64,000 nt of DNA from Terrimesophilobacter sp963702165 (GCA_963702165.1 OY969722.1:682001-746000), one strand, 5' to 3'; counted from the stretch's first letter, positions 1 to 9,872 are shown. Notes: a model not told the origin generated them from the sequence alone. Program-made: numbers and translations.

Positions 1-444
1 CGTCCATAACCCGGCCAGCACCGCCGGCACGCCGACCAGGCGCCCAAAGGTGCCGGGCCAGAGCGGGGTCACGTAGCGCCAAGCGAGGGCGATGAGCACC
101 GCGGCGCCGCCGAAGAACAGCGCTTGCAGGCCGGCCAGCGCGAGCCACGGCACCGGGCCGAGGTAGACGGTCAGCCAGTCGATGAGCGGGAACCAGTAGG
201 CCGCTCCGCCGACCAGTCCCACCGCGAAGGCCGTGCCGGCGGTGCGGCCGACGAGCGAGGCGAGCATGAGGGCCGTCCCGACGAAGATGAGCGGCCACCA
301 GCCGGGGTCCGGGAACGCGAGTGCGTTGATCGGCCCGGACAGCGCGGCGAGGCAGAATGCCAGCCACAGCGGCGGGGCACTCTGCGACGGTGCCCCAACA
401 GCGAAGCTCCGCTCGGCCGCAGGCGCTACTGCCTGGACGCTCAT
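1..444 (-). CDS. lnt: Apolipoprotein N-acyltransferase, N-terminal part (runs off window)
   Basis: Integral membrane enzyme that N-acylates the lipid-modified cysteine of lipoproteins. Only the first 148 codons lie in the window. After a short N-terminal tail the translation shows a run of hydrophobic segments including AFPDPGWWPLIFVG and AAYWFPLIDWLTVYLGPVPW, which match the N-terminal membrane region of actinobacterial Lnt. The C-terminal nitrilase-like catalytic domain lies outside. The ATG overlaps the helY stop by one base (TGATG), so it is the last visible gene of the tat–helY operon and is probably translationally coupled. Identity rests on the hydrophobic N-terminus plus the conserved neighbourhood. 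Confidence 0.8.
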   Translation of the reverse strand, partial: MSVQAVAPAAERSFAVGAPSQSAPPLWLAFCLAALSGPINALAFPDPGWWPLIFVGTALMLASLVGRTAGTAFAVGLVGGAAYWFPLIDWLTVYLGPVPWLALAGLQALFFGGAAVLIALAWRYVTPLWPGTFGRLVGVPAVLAGLWT

Positions 445-2900
445 CAGCTCACGCTCGAATACGCGACGATCCCCCGCCGCACCTGGTCGATCGCCGCGCG
501 GGCGCGGGCATCCAACGGGGAATCGGCGACGATGGACAGCTGATCGAGAAGGTCGATGGTCTGCTTGGTCATGCGCACGAAGTCGCCGGCGGCGAGGTCA
601 GTGTCCTCCAGCACCGAGTCGAGGCTGGCCCCATTCGCCCAGCGGTACATCGGCAGGGACAGCCCGGTGGCAAGTGGCTCGCTGCCGGGCAGCCGGTGGT
701 CACGCTCCAGGTCATCGAGTTGAGCCCACAGCGTTGTCGTGCGGTCGAGCGCGTGCCGGAACGGTCCCTTCGGCAGCCGGTGGTCAGCCGGATACGCGTC
801 GTCCCGGCGGGGTTCGTAGACGAGGGCGGCCGCCATCGCCGCGAGTCCGGCCGAGTCCAGCTCCGACCAGGCTCCGGTGCGCAGCGACTCCGCGACCAGC
901 AGGTCACGTTCGCCGTAGATGCGGCGCAGGGTCCTGCCCGGCTGCGCGACGGTGAGCTCGTCCCCTTCCCGCACCAGATAGTCGAGCTCGAGCAGCACGT
1001 CGGTGACTCGGTCGAAGATCTTGGAGATCGCGCCGGTGCGTCCGCTGATCTGGCGACGCAGCTCATCCGTCTGCCGCTTCAACCGCCACCAGCGCTCCGC
1101 CCAGCGGGCGTGCGCCTCCCGATCGGGGCAGCCGTGGCACGGATGCTGCCGGATGCGCTTACGCAGCCCCTGCATCTGGCGTTGGCGCTTGTCGCGTTCG
1201 CTGCGGGACGCCGTTGTGGCCTTCGACGCGCCCTTCCGTTCGAGGTCGCTGAGCTCGCGCCGAAGCCCTGAGTATTCACGGAAGTCGCCGAGGTGGCAGT
1301 GCATCGCCGTCTCGTAGCCCTCGAGCGACTCCTCCTGCGACCGCACCTTGCGGGCGAGGTCGACGACGCCGCGGTCGGCCTGGAACTGGGCGAAGCTGGA
1401 CTCGAGGATCTGCTTTGTGCGGTCCCGGCCGAACTGCGCGATCAGGTTGACCGACATGTTGTAGGTCGGCTTGAAACTCGAGTTCAGCGGGTAGGTGCGG
1501 CGCGAGGCGAGCGAGGCGACCGCTTGCGGGTCCAGCCCGTCCCGCCACTGGATGACGGCGTGCCCCTCGACGTCGATGCCGCGACGGCCGGCGCGTCCGG
1601 TCAGCTGGGTGTACTCCCCCGGCGTGATCGGCACGCGGGCTTCGCCGTTGAACTTCTCGAGCCGCTCCAGCACGACCGTGCGGGCGGGCATGTTGATGCC
1701 GAGCGCGAGGGTCTCGGTGGCGAACACCACCTTGAGCAGCTTGCGCCGGAACAGGTCCTCGACCACTTCCTTGAACGCGGGCAGCAGGCCGGCATGGTGG
1801 GCCGCGACCCCGCGTTCCAACCCGGACAGCCAGTCCCAGTAGCCGAGCACCGCGAGGTCATTGTCGGGGATGGTGCGAACGCTCGCCTCAACGGTGGCGC
1901 GGATCTCGTCGCGCTCGGCGACCGTGGTGAGGACGGCACCCGCACGGAGCACCTGACTGACGGCCTGGTCGCATCCGTTGCGGCTGAAGATGAAGAAGAT
2001 CGCCGGCAGCAGGTTGCGTTCGTCGAGCAGTTTGACGACGTGAGCGCGGTCGAGCCGTTCCTCACGGTACCTTCCGCCGCGCGAGTGGTAGCGGCCGACA
2101 TCCTTCATCTGCCGTGCGCTGAGGGTGCGACCGCCGTAGCGTGCCATCTGCACCAGCTCGGGGTTGACTCGGTTGGAAGCCTGCCGGTCGCCCGTGCCCT
2201 GCAGCGAACCGGTTGAGGTGTCGAACAGGTCGATGAGCTTGCTGCGCATCAGGATGTGCTGCTCGAGCGGCACCGGCCGCTCCTCCGAGACGACCACCGC
2301 GGTGTCACCGCGCACCGCCTGCAGCCAGTCACCGAACTCCTCCGCGTTCGACACTGTCGCGCTCAGCGACACCAGCCGGACCTCGCGCGGGAGGTGGATG
2401 ATGACCTCCTCCCAGACCGCTCCGCGGAACCGGTCGGCGAGGTAGTGCACCTCGTCCATGATCACGAAGCCGAGGTTCGGCAGCAGGTCTGAGTCTGCGT
2501 ACAGCATGTTCCGCAGCACCTCTGTGGTCATGACCACGATCCGAGCGCGCGAGTTGATGTTGGTGTCGCCGGTGAGCAGGCCGACATTCTCCGGACCGTA
2601 CTCGTCGACCAGTTCCTGGAACTTCTGGTTGCTGAGCGCCTTCATCGGGGCTGTGTAGAACACCTTGGTGGTTGGCGACTGCATGGCGAGGAACACCGCG
2701 AACTCGGCGATAACGGTCTTGCCTGCCCCGGTCGGCGCGGCCACGAGCACGCTGCGCCCAGCCTCCAGTTCAGCGCACGACGACAGCTGGAACGGGTCGA
2801 GGTCGAAGCGCTGCTTGGCGCGGAACTCCTCGAGCATCGGCTTGCCGCTGCGCTGCCGCGCCGCAGCGTACCGCTCGGCGGCCGAGAGCTCGGTAGTCAT
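444..2900 (-). CDS. helY: Ski2/Mtr4-like superfamily 2 RNA helicase HelY
   Basis: 818-aa ATP-dependent DEVH-box helicase, probably acting on RNA. Walker A APTGAGKT is at residues 55–62, the DEVH box (IMDEVHYLAD) near residue 150, and motif VI (TGRAGRRG) near 440. A long C-terminal DSHCT-like region follows, with a Cys-containing segment (HPCHGCPDREAH) near 600, as in actinobacterial HelY. Length and motif order are normal and the frame is intact. The ATG overlaps the tatC stop (ATGA) and the stop overlaps the lnt start, so it sits in a coupled operon. Confidence 0.93.
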   Translation of the reverse strand: MTTELSAAERYAAARQRSGKPMLEEFRAKQRFDLDPFQLSSCAELEAGRSVLVAAPTGAGKTVIAEFAVFLAMQSPTTKVFYTAPMKALSNQKFQELVDEYGPENVGLLTGDTNINSRARIVVMTTEVLRNMLYADSDLLPNLGFVIMDEVHYLADRFRGAVWEEVIIHLPREVRLVSLSATVSNAEEFGDWLQAVRGDTAVVVSEERPVPLEQHILMRSKLIDLFDTSTGSLQGTGDRQASNRVNPELVQMARYGGRTLSARQMKDVGRYHSRGGRYREERLDRAHVVKLLDERNLLPAIFFIFSRNGCDQAVSQVLRAGAVLTTVAERDEIRATVEASVRTIPDNDLAVLGYWDWLSGLERGVAAHHAGLLPAFKEVVEDLFRRKLLKVVFATETLALGINMPARTVVLERLEKFNGEARVPITPGEYTQLTGRAGRRGIDVEGHAVIQWRDGLDPQAVASLASRRTYPLNSSFKPTYNMSVNLIAQFGRDRTKQILESSFAQFQADRGVVDLARKVRSQEESLEGYETAMHCHLGDFREYSGLRRELSDLERKGASKATTASRSERDKRQRQMQGLRKRIRQHPCHGCPDREAHARWAERWWRLKRQTDELRRQISGRTGAISKIFDRVTDVLLELDYLVREGDELTVAQPGRTLRRIYGERDLLVAESLRTGAWSELDSAGLAAMAAALVYEPRRDDAYPADHRLPKGPFRHALDRTTTLWAQLDDLERDHRLPGSEPLATGLSLPMYRWANGASLDSVLEDTDLAAGDFVRMTKQTIDLLDQLSIVADSPLDARARAAIDQVRRGIVAYSSVS

Positions 2901-3704
2901 GCGACGCTCGGTGCTCCGAGCTCCGTCTCAAGCCTCTTCTGCTTGCGAGCCTCGATGGCGTCGTGCCAGAAGGCGACACCGACCGCGAGGAAGTACAGGA
3001 CCGCCATCGGGATGGCCAGCAGGAACATCGAGAAGACGTCCGCGGCGGGCGTGGCGATGGCGGTGAACACGGTGATCGCGAGGATCGCCCAGCGCCAGGC
3101 CGACAGCATGCCCTTCGCGGTCATGACGCCTACGAAGTTCAGGATGACGAGGAACACCGGCAGCACGAAGCCGATGCCGATGGCCAGGATCAGCTTGACG
3201 ACGAAGTGCAGGTACTCCTTCGCGGTGAACAGCGACGCCGTGCCCTCGGCGGCGAACGAGCTCAGCAGCTTCACGATGTTGGGCATCACGAACCAGCCGG
3301 CGAGGCATCCGGCCAGGAACAGCGGGACGGCTGTGAAGAAGAACCCGAACGTGTACCGCTTCTCGCGCGATGTGAGCCCAGGCACGATGAACGCGAAGAT
3401 CTGGTAGAGCCACACCGGGCTCGACAGGAAGATGCCGACGTAGATCGCGATCTGCATCTGCAGGTCGAAGCTGGAGGTCACCGTCGGGTAGACGAGTTGT
3501 GTTTCGCGGTGGTACGACCTCCGCGACCATCGTGATCGGCTGCTGCAGGAGCGCCCAGATCGGGGTCGCGAGGAACCAGCCCACGATCGCGCCCGCGACG
3601 ATGGCCAGCGCAGAGCGGAATAGCCGCTTGCGCAGTTCGATGAGGTGCTCGCCGAGCGACATCCGGCGTTCGGGATTCGCGCCTCGTTTCACACGAGCTG
3701 CCAC
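2897..3704 (-). CDS. tatC: Sec-independent protein translocase TatC (one frameshift)
   Basis: Polytopic receptor subunit of the twin-arginine translocase. The N-terminal frame reads SLGEHLIELRKRLF and the first membrane segment. The reading frame then has to change near 3505–3530 to continue with YPTVTSSFDLQMQIAIYVG, IFAFIVPGL and the remaining membrane segments. The total of 808 nt is one base off a multiple of three, so a single indel explains it. The gene lies between tatA and helY in the usual order and overlaps helY by ATGA. Loss of TatC next to an intact tatA is unlikely, so I suspect a sequencing error. The GTG at 3704 is the chosen start; ATG at 3662 is an alternative. Confidence 0.88.
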
Positions 3705-3709
3705 GGTTG

Positions 3710-3952
3710 TCAGGGTTGAGAGCTGGGCTTGTTGTCCGTGCTAGTGGTCGGCTCGGTTGCGTCAGCCGGGGTGGTCGGCTCACCCGGCTGCGCTGCCGTC
3801 GCCTCGCTCTCCGGGGTCTTCATCTCGTTCTTGAAGATCTTCATCGACTGGCCGACGCTGCGGGCGAGCGCCGGAAGCTTCGTCGCGCCGAACAGCAGCA
3901 GGATGACCACCAGCAGGATGAGGGCGTGCCAGCCGGAGAGGTTGCCTAACAT
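3710..3952 (-). CDS. tatA: Twin-arginine translocase subunit TatA
   Basis: 80-aa pore-forming Tat subunit. It has a short N-terminal transmembrane helix (WHALILLVVILLLF), the hinge FGATKLP, an amphipathic helix (LARSVGQSMKIFKNEMK) and an acidic Ser/Thr/Pro-rich tail. I chose ATG 3952 because AAGGAAG lies 8 bases upstream; the in-frame GTG at 3961 would sit inside that ribosome site. It is directly upstream of tatC. Confidence 0.93.
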   Translation of the reverse strand: MLGNLSGWHALILLVVILLLFGATKLPALARSVGQSMKIFKNEMKTPESEATAAQPGEPTTPADATEPTTSTDNKPSSQP

Positions 3953-4030
3953 GCGGATCACTTCCTTCGTGTCGTCGATGTAGTTTAGCCCGGTCAGCAG
4001 GACGTAATGTACGTGCCGGCTGACCGTGCT

Positions 4031-5008
4031 CTACTCGTTGTAGCGCGCCAGCGCGGCGCCGGCCCAGTCTGCCACGATTCGTCGTGCCTCCACGGGCTCG
4101 ACGACGGTGACCATGCCTGGCAGTCCCGCGACGAGGCGCTTGAGCCCGTGATAGTGGGAGACCCGGATGCTGGTGCGCAGGGCGTCGCCGGACGGGACCA
4201 GCTTGGCGCCGGCCGGGATGTAATCCGAGATGAGCGGGAGCGCAGCCGGACTGATGTCGATGGTGACCGACAGGTCGTCTGCCGAGCCCTCGAACAGGGT
4301 CTCCGGCAGGGTGACCTCGCCGGCGTGGAAGCTGATCCGCTCGTCGGTGAGCACCGGGTTGCCGATCCGGTCGATCCGGAACGTGCGCACCGCTTCGCGC
4401 AGGTGGCACCAGCCGCGCAGGTACCAGTCGGCGTCGACCGACTCGACGCGCAGCGGGTCGACGTGCCGGCTCTCCAGTTCGCCGCGCGAGTTCAGGTAGT
4501 CGAACTGCAGCTGCCGCTCCCCCTCGACCGCCTCGCGCACCAGCTCGAGCGTCGCGTCCGCTTCCGCCGTCTCGACGGCGACCTGGGTGGGCAGCGCCGA
4601 CGCGCCTCGCGCGAGCTTGGCCATCAGCGTGGCAAGCGCGGCGCGGTCGACGGTCTCCGGCAGCGCCGACAGGTACTGCAGCCCCGCGATGAGCGCCGCG
4701 GCCTCGCGGCCGGAGAAGCGCGGGGAGTCGTCGATGGCCACCATGTTGGTGAGCACGATCTGGTCGTTCTCCTCGAAATCGTCCCAGGCGATGTCGAAGA
4801 GGTCGTCGTGCTGGTAGGCGGCGGTCTCGCCGGGAATGCCCGAGATCGCGATGAGCCGCACCGACTCGCGGATGAGCTCGGCGTCGACCCCGAAGTGGTC
4901 GGCGACAGTCTGCACCGACACCCGGTCGTGGTCCATCAGGTAGGGAACCAGGGACAGCAGGAATGCCAGCTTGTCGCGCGCGTGCAGCGGTTGCTTGGCT
5001 TTAGCCAT
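4031..5008 (-). CDS. pafC: WYL-domain transcriptional regulator PafC
   Basis: 325-aa regulator. An N-terminal winged-HTH-like region (about 1–70, RDKLAFLLSLVPYLMDHDRV) is followed by a long WYL-type domain with the DADWYLRGWCHLREAVRTFRIDRI stretch split around residue 230. In mycobacteria PafB and PafC form a heterodimeric activator of the LexA-independent DNA damage response (established for the family). Here pafC overlaps pafB by 8 bases, consistent with equal production. The tat operon lies downstream, as in many actinobacteria. Confidence 0.9.
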   Translation of the reverse strand: MAKAKQPLHARDKLAFLLSLVPYLMDHDRVSVQTVADHFGVDAELIRESVRLIAISGIPGETAAYQHDDLFDIAWDDFEENDQIVLTNMVAIDDSPRFSGREAAALIAGLQYLSALPETVDRAALATLMAKLARGASALPTQVAVETAEADATLELVREAVEGERQLQFDYLNSRGELESRHVDPLRVESVDADWYLRGWCHLREAVRTFRIDRIGNPVLTDERISFHAGEVTLPETLFEGSADDLSVTIDISPAALPLISDYIPAGAKLVPSGDALRTSIRVSHYHGLKRLVAGLPGMVTVVEPVEARRIVADWAGAALARYNE

Positions 5009-5996
5009 CTGCTGCCTCCGTTTCGGTGTGCGCCGCCAGGACTGCTGCGAGCCGCGAGCGGTGCGCCTGACGGAGCTGCTCCGGCTCGAGCACGAGCACC
5101 TCGGGACCGTAGCTCGCGAGTTCCTCGGCGAGCAGGTTGGCGTCGGCGAACTGCAGCAGGAGCTCGCCGTTGTCGCCCTCCCTGGTGCCGCGGCGCTTGC
5201 GGAGCCGCATTGCGGCGTCCGAATGCGGCTCGACCCGGATGCGCGCGGTGTTGGCGTTCCAGATCTCCTCGATCTCGCGCAGTGCGATCTCGCCCTCGTC
5301 GGCGTCGCGTGGCGGGAAGGTCGCGCCGGTCGGCGCGATGTCGCTCACGATGCGGCGCAGCAGGAAGGACTTGCGCGCTCCAGTGTCCGGTTCGATCGCG
5401 GAGCAGTGCCAGCGACCCTGGTATTGGAAGAGTGCCACCGGCGCGACCTCGCGCACGCTCGCCTCGGATTGGCCGGGCTTCAGGTAGCTGAAGCGCACAA
5501 TCTGATTGCGCTCGAGGGCGTTGTTCAGCGGCTCGAATGAGGCATCCCGAACCCGCAATCTAGGCGCGTAGGCGAGCACCGGCTCGTCGGCGTCGATCCC
5601 CAGCGCGCGCAGCTTGATGAGTGCACGGCGCGACTCGGTGGACATGGTGCCCTCGCGCCACACCATCGCGGCCAGGCCGAGAAGCGCCGTCTCCTCCGCG
5701 GAGAACGTGATGTCGCGCGGCAGTTCGTACTCGCCGCGCGGGATGCGGTAGCGCAGCGACTGGTTGTTGACGGCTTCCCCGGGCGGCTGGATGGTCTCCA
5801 GCGGAACGCCGAGCTCCCGGATGTCGTCCTTGTCACGCTCGAACTGGCGCTCGAGGTTCGCGTTGTCGCCGCTGGTCTTGTACCGCTGGCGGTAGCCCTG
5901 CACGGTTGACAGGATCTCGCTCTTGGTCAGCCCGTTCTCGGTTGCCAGCAGCGCCAAGACCAGGCTGAACAGCCTTTCCTCAACGGGAACTCTCAC
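5001..5996 (-). CDS. pafB: WYL-domain transcriptional regulator PafB
   Basis: About 331-aa partner of PafC. The N-terminal part carries the helix-turn-helix region (ERLFSLVLALLATENGLTK, ILSTVQGYRQRY) and the C-terminal half the WYL-type ligand domain (GRWHCSAIEPDTGARKSF). GTG 5996 is preferred because the homologous N-terminus begins close to it; TTG 6008 is also open. In this window two LexA-type boxes control imuA'/imuB, so both DNA damage pathways appear to be present. Confidence 0.88.
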   Translation of the reverse strand: MRVPVEERLFSLVLALLATENGLTKSEILSTVQGYRQRYKTSGDNANLERQFERDKDDIRELGVPLETIQPPGEAVNNQSLRYRIPRGEYELPRDITFSAEETALLGLAAMVWREGTMSTESRRALIKLRALGIDADEPVLAYAPRLRVRDASFEPLNNALERNQIVRFSYLKPGQSEASVREVAPVALFQYQGRWHCSAIEPDTGARKSFLLRRIVSDIAPTGATFPPRDADEGEIALREIEEIWNANTARIRVEPHSDAAMRLRKRRGTREGDNGELLLQFADANLLAEELASYGPEVLVLEPEQLRQAHRSRLAAVLAAHTETEAADG

Positions 5997-6085
5997 CGGT
6001 GCTGCCAATCTTCGTGTTCCGCGCTGTCACCGACATTGGTGTCCAACGATGCGACAACACACCCGGCCAGTGTGTTTGTGAAGCT

Positions 6086-7033
6086 CTACAGGTCGACGAT
6101 GCCCAGAATATCAACCACGTAGACGAGCGTTGACCCCGACGGGATGCCCGGCGCGCCCTGGTCGCCGTAGGCGTGCTCCGGCGGTGCCACGATCAGGATC
6201 TGCGAGCCCACCGTCTTCCCGGTGAGCCCCTCGACGACGCCGGAGGGCAGTCCGCCGCCGTCCTTGAGCTCGCGCACGACGGCCTGTCCCTCTTCCCAGG
6301 TGGAATCGAAGACGCCGCCGTCAGACCAGAGCACACCGGTGTACTTCATGAGCACCGCGTCGCCGGCCTTGACCTTCTCGCCATCCGCCTTCTGCAGCTC
6401 GGCCACCTTCAGGTCGGTCGGCGGGTCCTCATTCGGAACCGTCACGCCGGGAGCGCCATTCGGAGCGAGCACCACCGCGGGCAGGCCGTTCTGCGGAAGC
6501 TGCGGGCTGCCGTTAGCCTTCGCCGGCCACGCCTCCATCAGGTCCACGACGTAGACGAAGGAGTCATTCGCGCCGACACCGTTGGCCGGATCGGCTGCGC
6601 CGTTGTGGGTGTCCTTGGCCGAGCCGACGATCGCGATGCGCGAGCCGACCGTCGAGCAGGCGAGCCCGTCGGTGATCACATCAAGGGTCGTGTCCGCTCC
6701 AACCGTGACGAACTGGCCCATGTCGTCGAACTTGCTCTGGCCGAGTACTTCACCGTCGGCGCCGTTGAGAATCGTGAACTGGATGCGGACCGGCTGGCCT
6801 GCGCGCACCGGCTCACCCTCGCCCTCGACGAGCACACTGCGCTCGGTGCTGTCGGTATAGATCGGGGTCGGGAAGTCCACGCTGGGCTTGTCGCCGATCT
6901 TCCCGCTGGCCGTCACCACTGACGAAGCGTCTCCCGCCGACGTCGGCGTGCATCCCGGTGCGAACGGGTTGGCACAGGCCGACAGGCTGACGAGCACGCC
7001 TGCAGACAGAAGGAGCGCGGGGATCTTGCGCAC
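6086..7033 (-). CDS. FKBP-type peptidyl-prolyl isomerase lipoprotein, tandem domains
   Basis: 315-aa exported lipoprotein with a signal peptide (RKIPALLLSAGVLVSLSAC) ending in a lipobox cysteine. Two FKBP-like units follow. The first (about 70–165) is degenerate. The second is canonical, with VKAGDAVLMKYTGVLWSDG, GGVFDSTW, and IPPE-like APPEHAYGDQGAPG, ending VYVVDILGIVDL. GTG 7033 is chosen because GAGG lies about six bases upstream; the GTG at 7066 lacks a ribosome site and would add a charged extension before the signal peptide. Probable role: folding of exported proteins. Confidence 0.88.
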   Translation of the reverse strand: MRKIPALLLSAGVLVSLSACANPFAPGCTPTSAGDASSVVTASGKIGDKPSVDFPTPIYTDSTERSVLVEGEGEPVRAGQPVRIQFTILNGADGEVLGQSKFDDMGQFVTVGADTTLDVITDGLACSTVGSRIAIVGSAKDTHNGAADPANGVGANDSFVYVVDLMEAWPAKANGSPQLPQNGLPAVVLAPNGAPGVTVPNEDPPTDLKVAELQKADGEKVKAGDAVLMKYTGVLWSDGGVFDSTWEEGQAVVRELKDGGGLPSGVVEGLTGKTVGSQILIVAPPEHAYGDQGAPGIPSGSTLVYVVDILGIVDL

Positions 7034-7070
7034 GAGTCCTCGTTTCGTTGATGGCACAGCTTTCACAATT

Positions 7071-8067
7071 CTAGGCTGAAGGCTCGGTGTGAGTTTTCTC
7101 ACCCGGGAGGCGCTTTGCCGCTTCGGACTCCGCCTGCCGCGCGGCCTTCCGGATGCGCTTCTCGCTCGCGGATCGCTCGCCCAACGAGCCGGGCGTCCAC
7201 AGCTCGACATCCTCGTCCGCGAATTCCGGCTTCGCCTTCCGCCCGCGCTGCGGCAGCACGGTGCCCGGCGCGAGCCGCCTGGCGGTCAGCAGGAAGCCGG
7301 TGTGGGCGACCATCCGGTGATCGGGGCGCACCGCGAGACCCTCGACGTGCCATCCGCGCACCATGATCTCCGATGACTCCGGCTCGGTGAAGTTGCCGGT
7401 GGCACGAATCGCCTCGGCGACGCGCGAGAGCTGGGTGACGGTCGCGATGTAGGCGACCAGCACGCCGCCGGGCGTGAGGGCGTGCGCGACTCGCCTCGAG
7501 GCAGTCCCAGGGGGCGAGCATGTCGAGCACGATCCGGTCGACGGATCCGGCCTCGACCTTGGGCAGCTCCTCGGCCAGGTCGCCGAGCTCGACGCTCCAG
7601 TTGGCGGGCTCCTCGCCGAGGAAGTTCTCGACGTTGGCGCGGGCAACTCGCGCGAACTCGTCGCGACGCTCATAAGAGATGAGTCGACCCTCGGGCCCGA
7701 TCGCCCGCAGCAGCGACAGCGACAGCGCGCCAGAGCCGACGCCGGCCTCGACCACGGTGGCGCCCGGGAAGATGTCGCCGATGCTCAGGATGCGGGCCGA
7801 GTCCTTCGGGTAGACGATGGCGGCGCCGCGCGGCATCGACATGACGAAGTCGTTCAGCAGCGGCCGCAGCGTCAGGTATTCGTCGCCGGTAGTGCTGGTG
7901 ACGACCGAGCCATCCGGGAGCCCGATCACGTCATCGTGCTTGAGCACGCCGCGGTGCGAGTGGAACTCGCCGCCCGGCTGCAGTGTGATCGTGTTGAGGC
8001 GGCCCTTCGGCCCGGTGAGCTGCACCCGGTCGCCAACCACGAACGGGCCGGACTGACGCCGGGTCAC
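7071..8067 (-). CDS. trmI: tRNA (adenine-N1)-methyltransferase TrmI (one frameshift)
   Basis: SAM-dependent methyltransferase for m1A58 of tRNA. The N-terminal part includes GDRVQLTGPKGR and HDDVIGLPDG. The SAM motif VVEAGVGSGALSLSLLRAIG and the segment IVLDMLAPWDCLE follow. Near 7490–7500 the frame must shift to continue with VAHALTPGGVLVAYIATVTQ and the basic C-terminus. The length is one base off a multiple of three. The GTG start overlaps the upstream HAD gene stop by GTGA. The frameshift falls in the conserved catalytic domain, so error or recent loss cannot be told apart from sequence alone. Confidence 0.86.
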
Positions 8068-8726
8068 GACGCGAGCCTCTGCGCGCTGAACACGGCGGCT
8101 AGGTCGTCGAGGGTCTTGCCCTCGAGGGTCGACCACAGCGTGTAGTCGGGGCTCGGCTCAAGCGGGATGTGCGCGGGCACGCCGATCACGGTGGCACCGG
8201 ATGCGACAGCGGAGGCAAGCCCGGGACGCGAGTCCTCGATCGCGACACAGTCCATCGCCGCGACTCCGAGCAGCTCTGCACCGCGCAGGTAGGGCTCCGG
8301 GTGCGGCTTCTCGTTGTCGACATCATCGCCGGAGACGACATAGTCGATGCTGAGCAGCCGGGCGATCGGGTCGGCCATCGAGCGCATGGACATGGTGACG
8401 ATCGCGGTCGGCACCGCGGCCTCGGCCAGAGCGGCGACGAGTTCGCGGGCGCCGGGGCGCCACGGCACGCTGTCGCTGAGCTGGGCGACGACGCGTGCGG
8501 TCAGCCGATCGATGATCTCGGCCGCTGGGAGGTCCACTCCCCTGTCCTGGAAGACGTGTGCGCTGTCGAACAGTCCGGAGCCGACCTGGCCCATCGCATC
8601 CTCGTGCGTCCAGACGCCGCCGAATGACTCCACGAGCTCCGTTTCTGCTGTCATCCAGTAGGGTTCCGAGTCGATGAGCGTGCCGTCCATGTCGAGCAGG
8701 ACTGCCGCGGGTAGCTGTGAGGTCAC
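8064..8726 (-). CDS. HAD-superfamily hydrolase, beta-phosphoglucomutase/phosphatase-like
   Basis: 220-aa cytoplasmic phosphatase. Motif I is LLDMDGTLIDSE near residue 10, a helical cap follows, then motif II (IVTMSMRS), the Lys (NEKPHPEPYL) and motif III/IV (VAIEDSRPG). All catalytic positions are present. The substrate is unknown. GTG 8726 gives a normal N-terminus directly before the first beta strand. It is the first gene of the operon that continues through trmI to lnt. Confidence 0.85.
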   Translation of the reverse strand: MTSQLPAAVLLDMDGTLIDSEPYWMTAETELVESFGGVWTHEDAMGQVGSGLFDSAHVFQDRGVDLPAAEIIDRLTARVVAQLSDSVPWRPGARELVAALAEAAVPTAIVTMSMRSMADPIARLLSIDYVVSGDDVDNEKPHPEPYLRGAELLGVAAMDCVAIEDSRPGLASAVASGATVIGVPAHIPLEPSPDYTLWSTLEGKTLDDLAAVFSAQRLAS

Positions 8727-8821
8727 GAGCGTCAAGTGTACTGACCGCGTTCCGCCGCTCGCGGTCCTATCCTTGAAGGGCAAAAGGTGAGCGCCTTAGC
8801 GGCGCCTCGAAGATTCGTAAG

Positions 8822-9752
8822 GTGAATGTGGTCAAGAACGATGGTCTGCTCGGCGGACGACTGCTGGTCGTCGCGTTCGAGGGCTGGAACGACGCCGGCG
8901 AGGCAGCCAGCGGCGCCCTCCGCACGCTGAAGGACCAGCTCGGGGTGGTGCCGGTCGCGGAGATCGACGGCGAGTACTACTTCGACTACCAGTTCAACCG
9001 ACCGACGATCTCGACCAATGACGATGGCACTCGCAGTCTCGACTGGCCGAGCGTGATCGTCTACGGTCCGGCATCCGATCGGCCTCTGCCGAGCGAGCCC
9101 ATCATCGACCAGGCCGGGCTGTCGGTGAGCGGCGACAACGCCGGCAACGTGTTCATCCTGCTCGGCACCGAGCCATCGCGGAGCTGGAAGAGCTTCGCCG
9201 AGGACCTGATCGCGATCATCGACGAGAACGACATCGAGGCGGTCATCTTCCTGGGCGCGATGCTCGCCGACGTGCCGCACACCCGGCCGATCTCGGTGTT
9301 CACGAGCAGCGAGAACCCGGAGGTGCGTGCGGAGCTGGGCATCGAGCGGAGCCTGTACGAGGGCCCGGTCGGCATCCTCACGGTGATCACCGATGCCGCG
9401 GAGGCGGCGGGCATCCCGACCGTGTCGGTGTGGGCATCCGTGCCGCACTACGTGCACAACGCGCCGTCACCGAAGGCGATGCTCGCGCTCATCGACCAGC
9501 TCGAGGAGCTGATCGACGTGGTGATCCCGCGCGGCGATCTGCTGGACGAGGCACAGGTGTGGGAGCGCGGCATCGACGCAGCTCGCGAGCGAGGACGAGG
9601 ACATGGCGTCCTATATCCACCAGCTCGAGCAGGCGCGCGACACCGTCGACTCGCCCGAGGCGAGCGGCGAGGCGATCGCGCAGGAGTTCGAGCGGTACCT
9701 GCGCCGCCGCGGTGGCGAGGGGAAGCCGCCGCCCGCGCCGTCTGCCGGCTGA
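8822..9752 (+). CDS. PAC2 family protein (one frameshift near the C-terminus)
   Basis: About 309-aa PAC2-family protein, related to proteasome-assembly chaperones. It is typically conserved in actinobacteria and of unclear substrate. The intact part carries LLGGRLLVVAFEGWNDAGEAA at its N-terminus, then VIFLGAMLADVPHTRP and VSVWASVPHYVHNAPSPKA. Removing one extra base near 9580 (gcaGctcgcg) restores ASEDEDMASYIHQLEQARD and EFERYLRRRGG to a TGA at 9750. Without the correction the frame runs into an unrelated tail. It diverges from the HAD gene across a 95-bp gap. Confidence 0.85.
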
Positions 9753-9764
9753 CGTAAAGCTCGC

Positions 9765-9863
9765 TGGTTGAGGGATTACGCGCAGCGCTTGTCTCGAAAC
9801 CAGCTCGGCGATGGGGCTGGTTTCGAGACGATCGCTTCGCGATCCCTCAACCAGCGGGGGCTT
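9765..9863. repeat. Dispersed palindromic repeat (family A)
   Basis: Two inverted arms surround a short loop. GCTGGTTGAGGGAT and TGTCTCGAAACCAGCTC on the left match GGCTGGTTTCGAGACGA and GATCCCTCAACCAGC on the right. The unit also contains the small palindrome GATCGCTTCGCGATC. Shortened relatives occur at 39.82–39.85 kb and 55.75–55.86 kb. It looks like a genome-wide intergenic palindrome rather than a gene-specific terminator, although it could stop transcription from the PAC2 gene. Confidence 0.75.
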
Positions 9864-9872
9864 CGCGATCGC

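Noticed and set aside
6009..6085. PafBC-type promoter motif (TTGTCRGTG with TAnnnT) before pafB
   Set aside because: GTCGGTG is present but the –10 part does not match at the required spacing.
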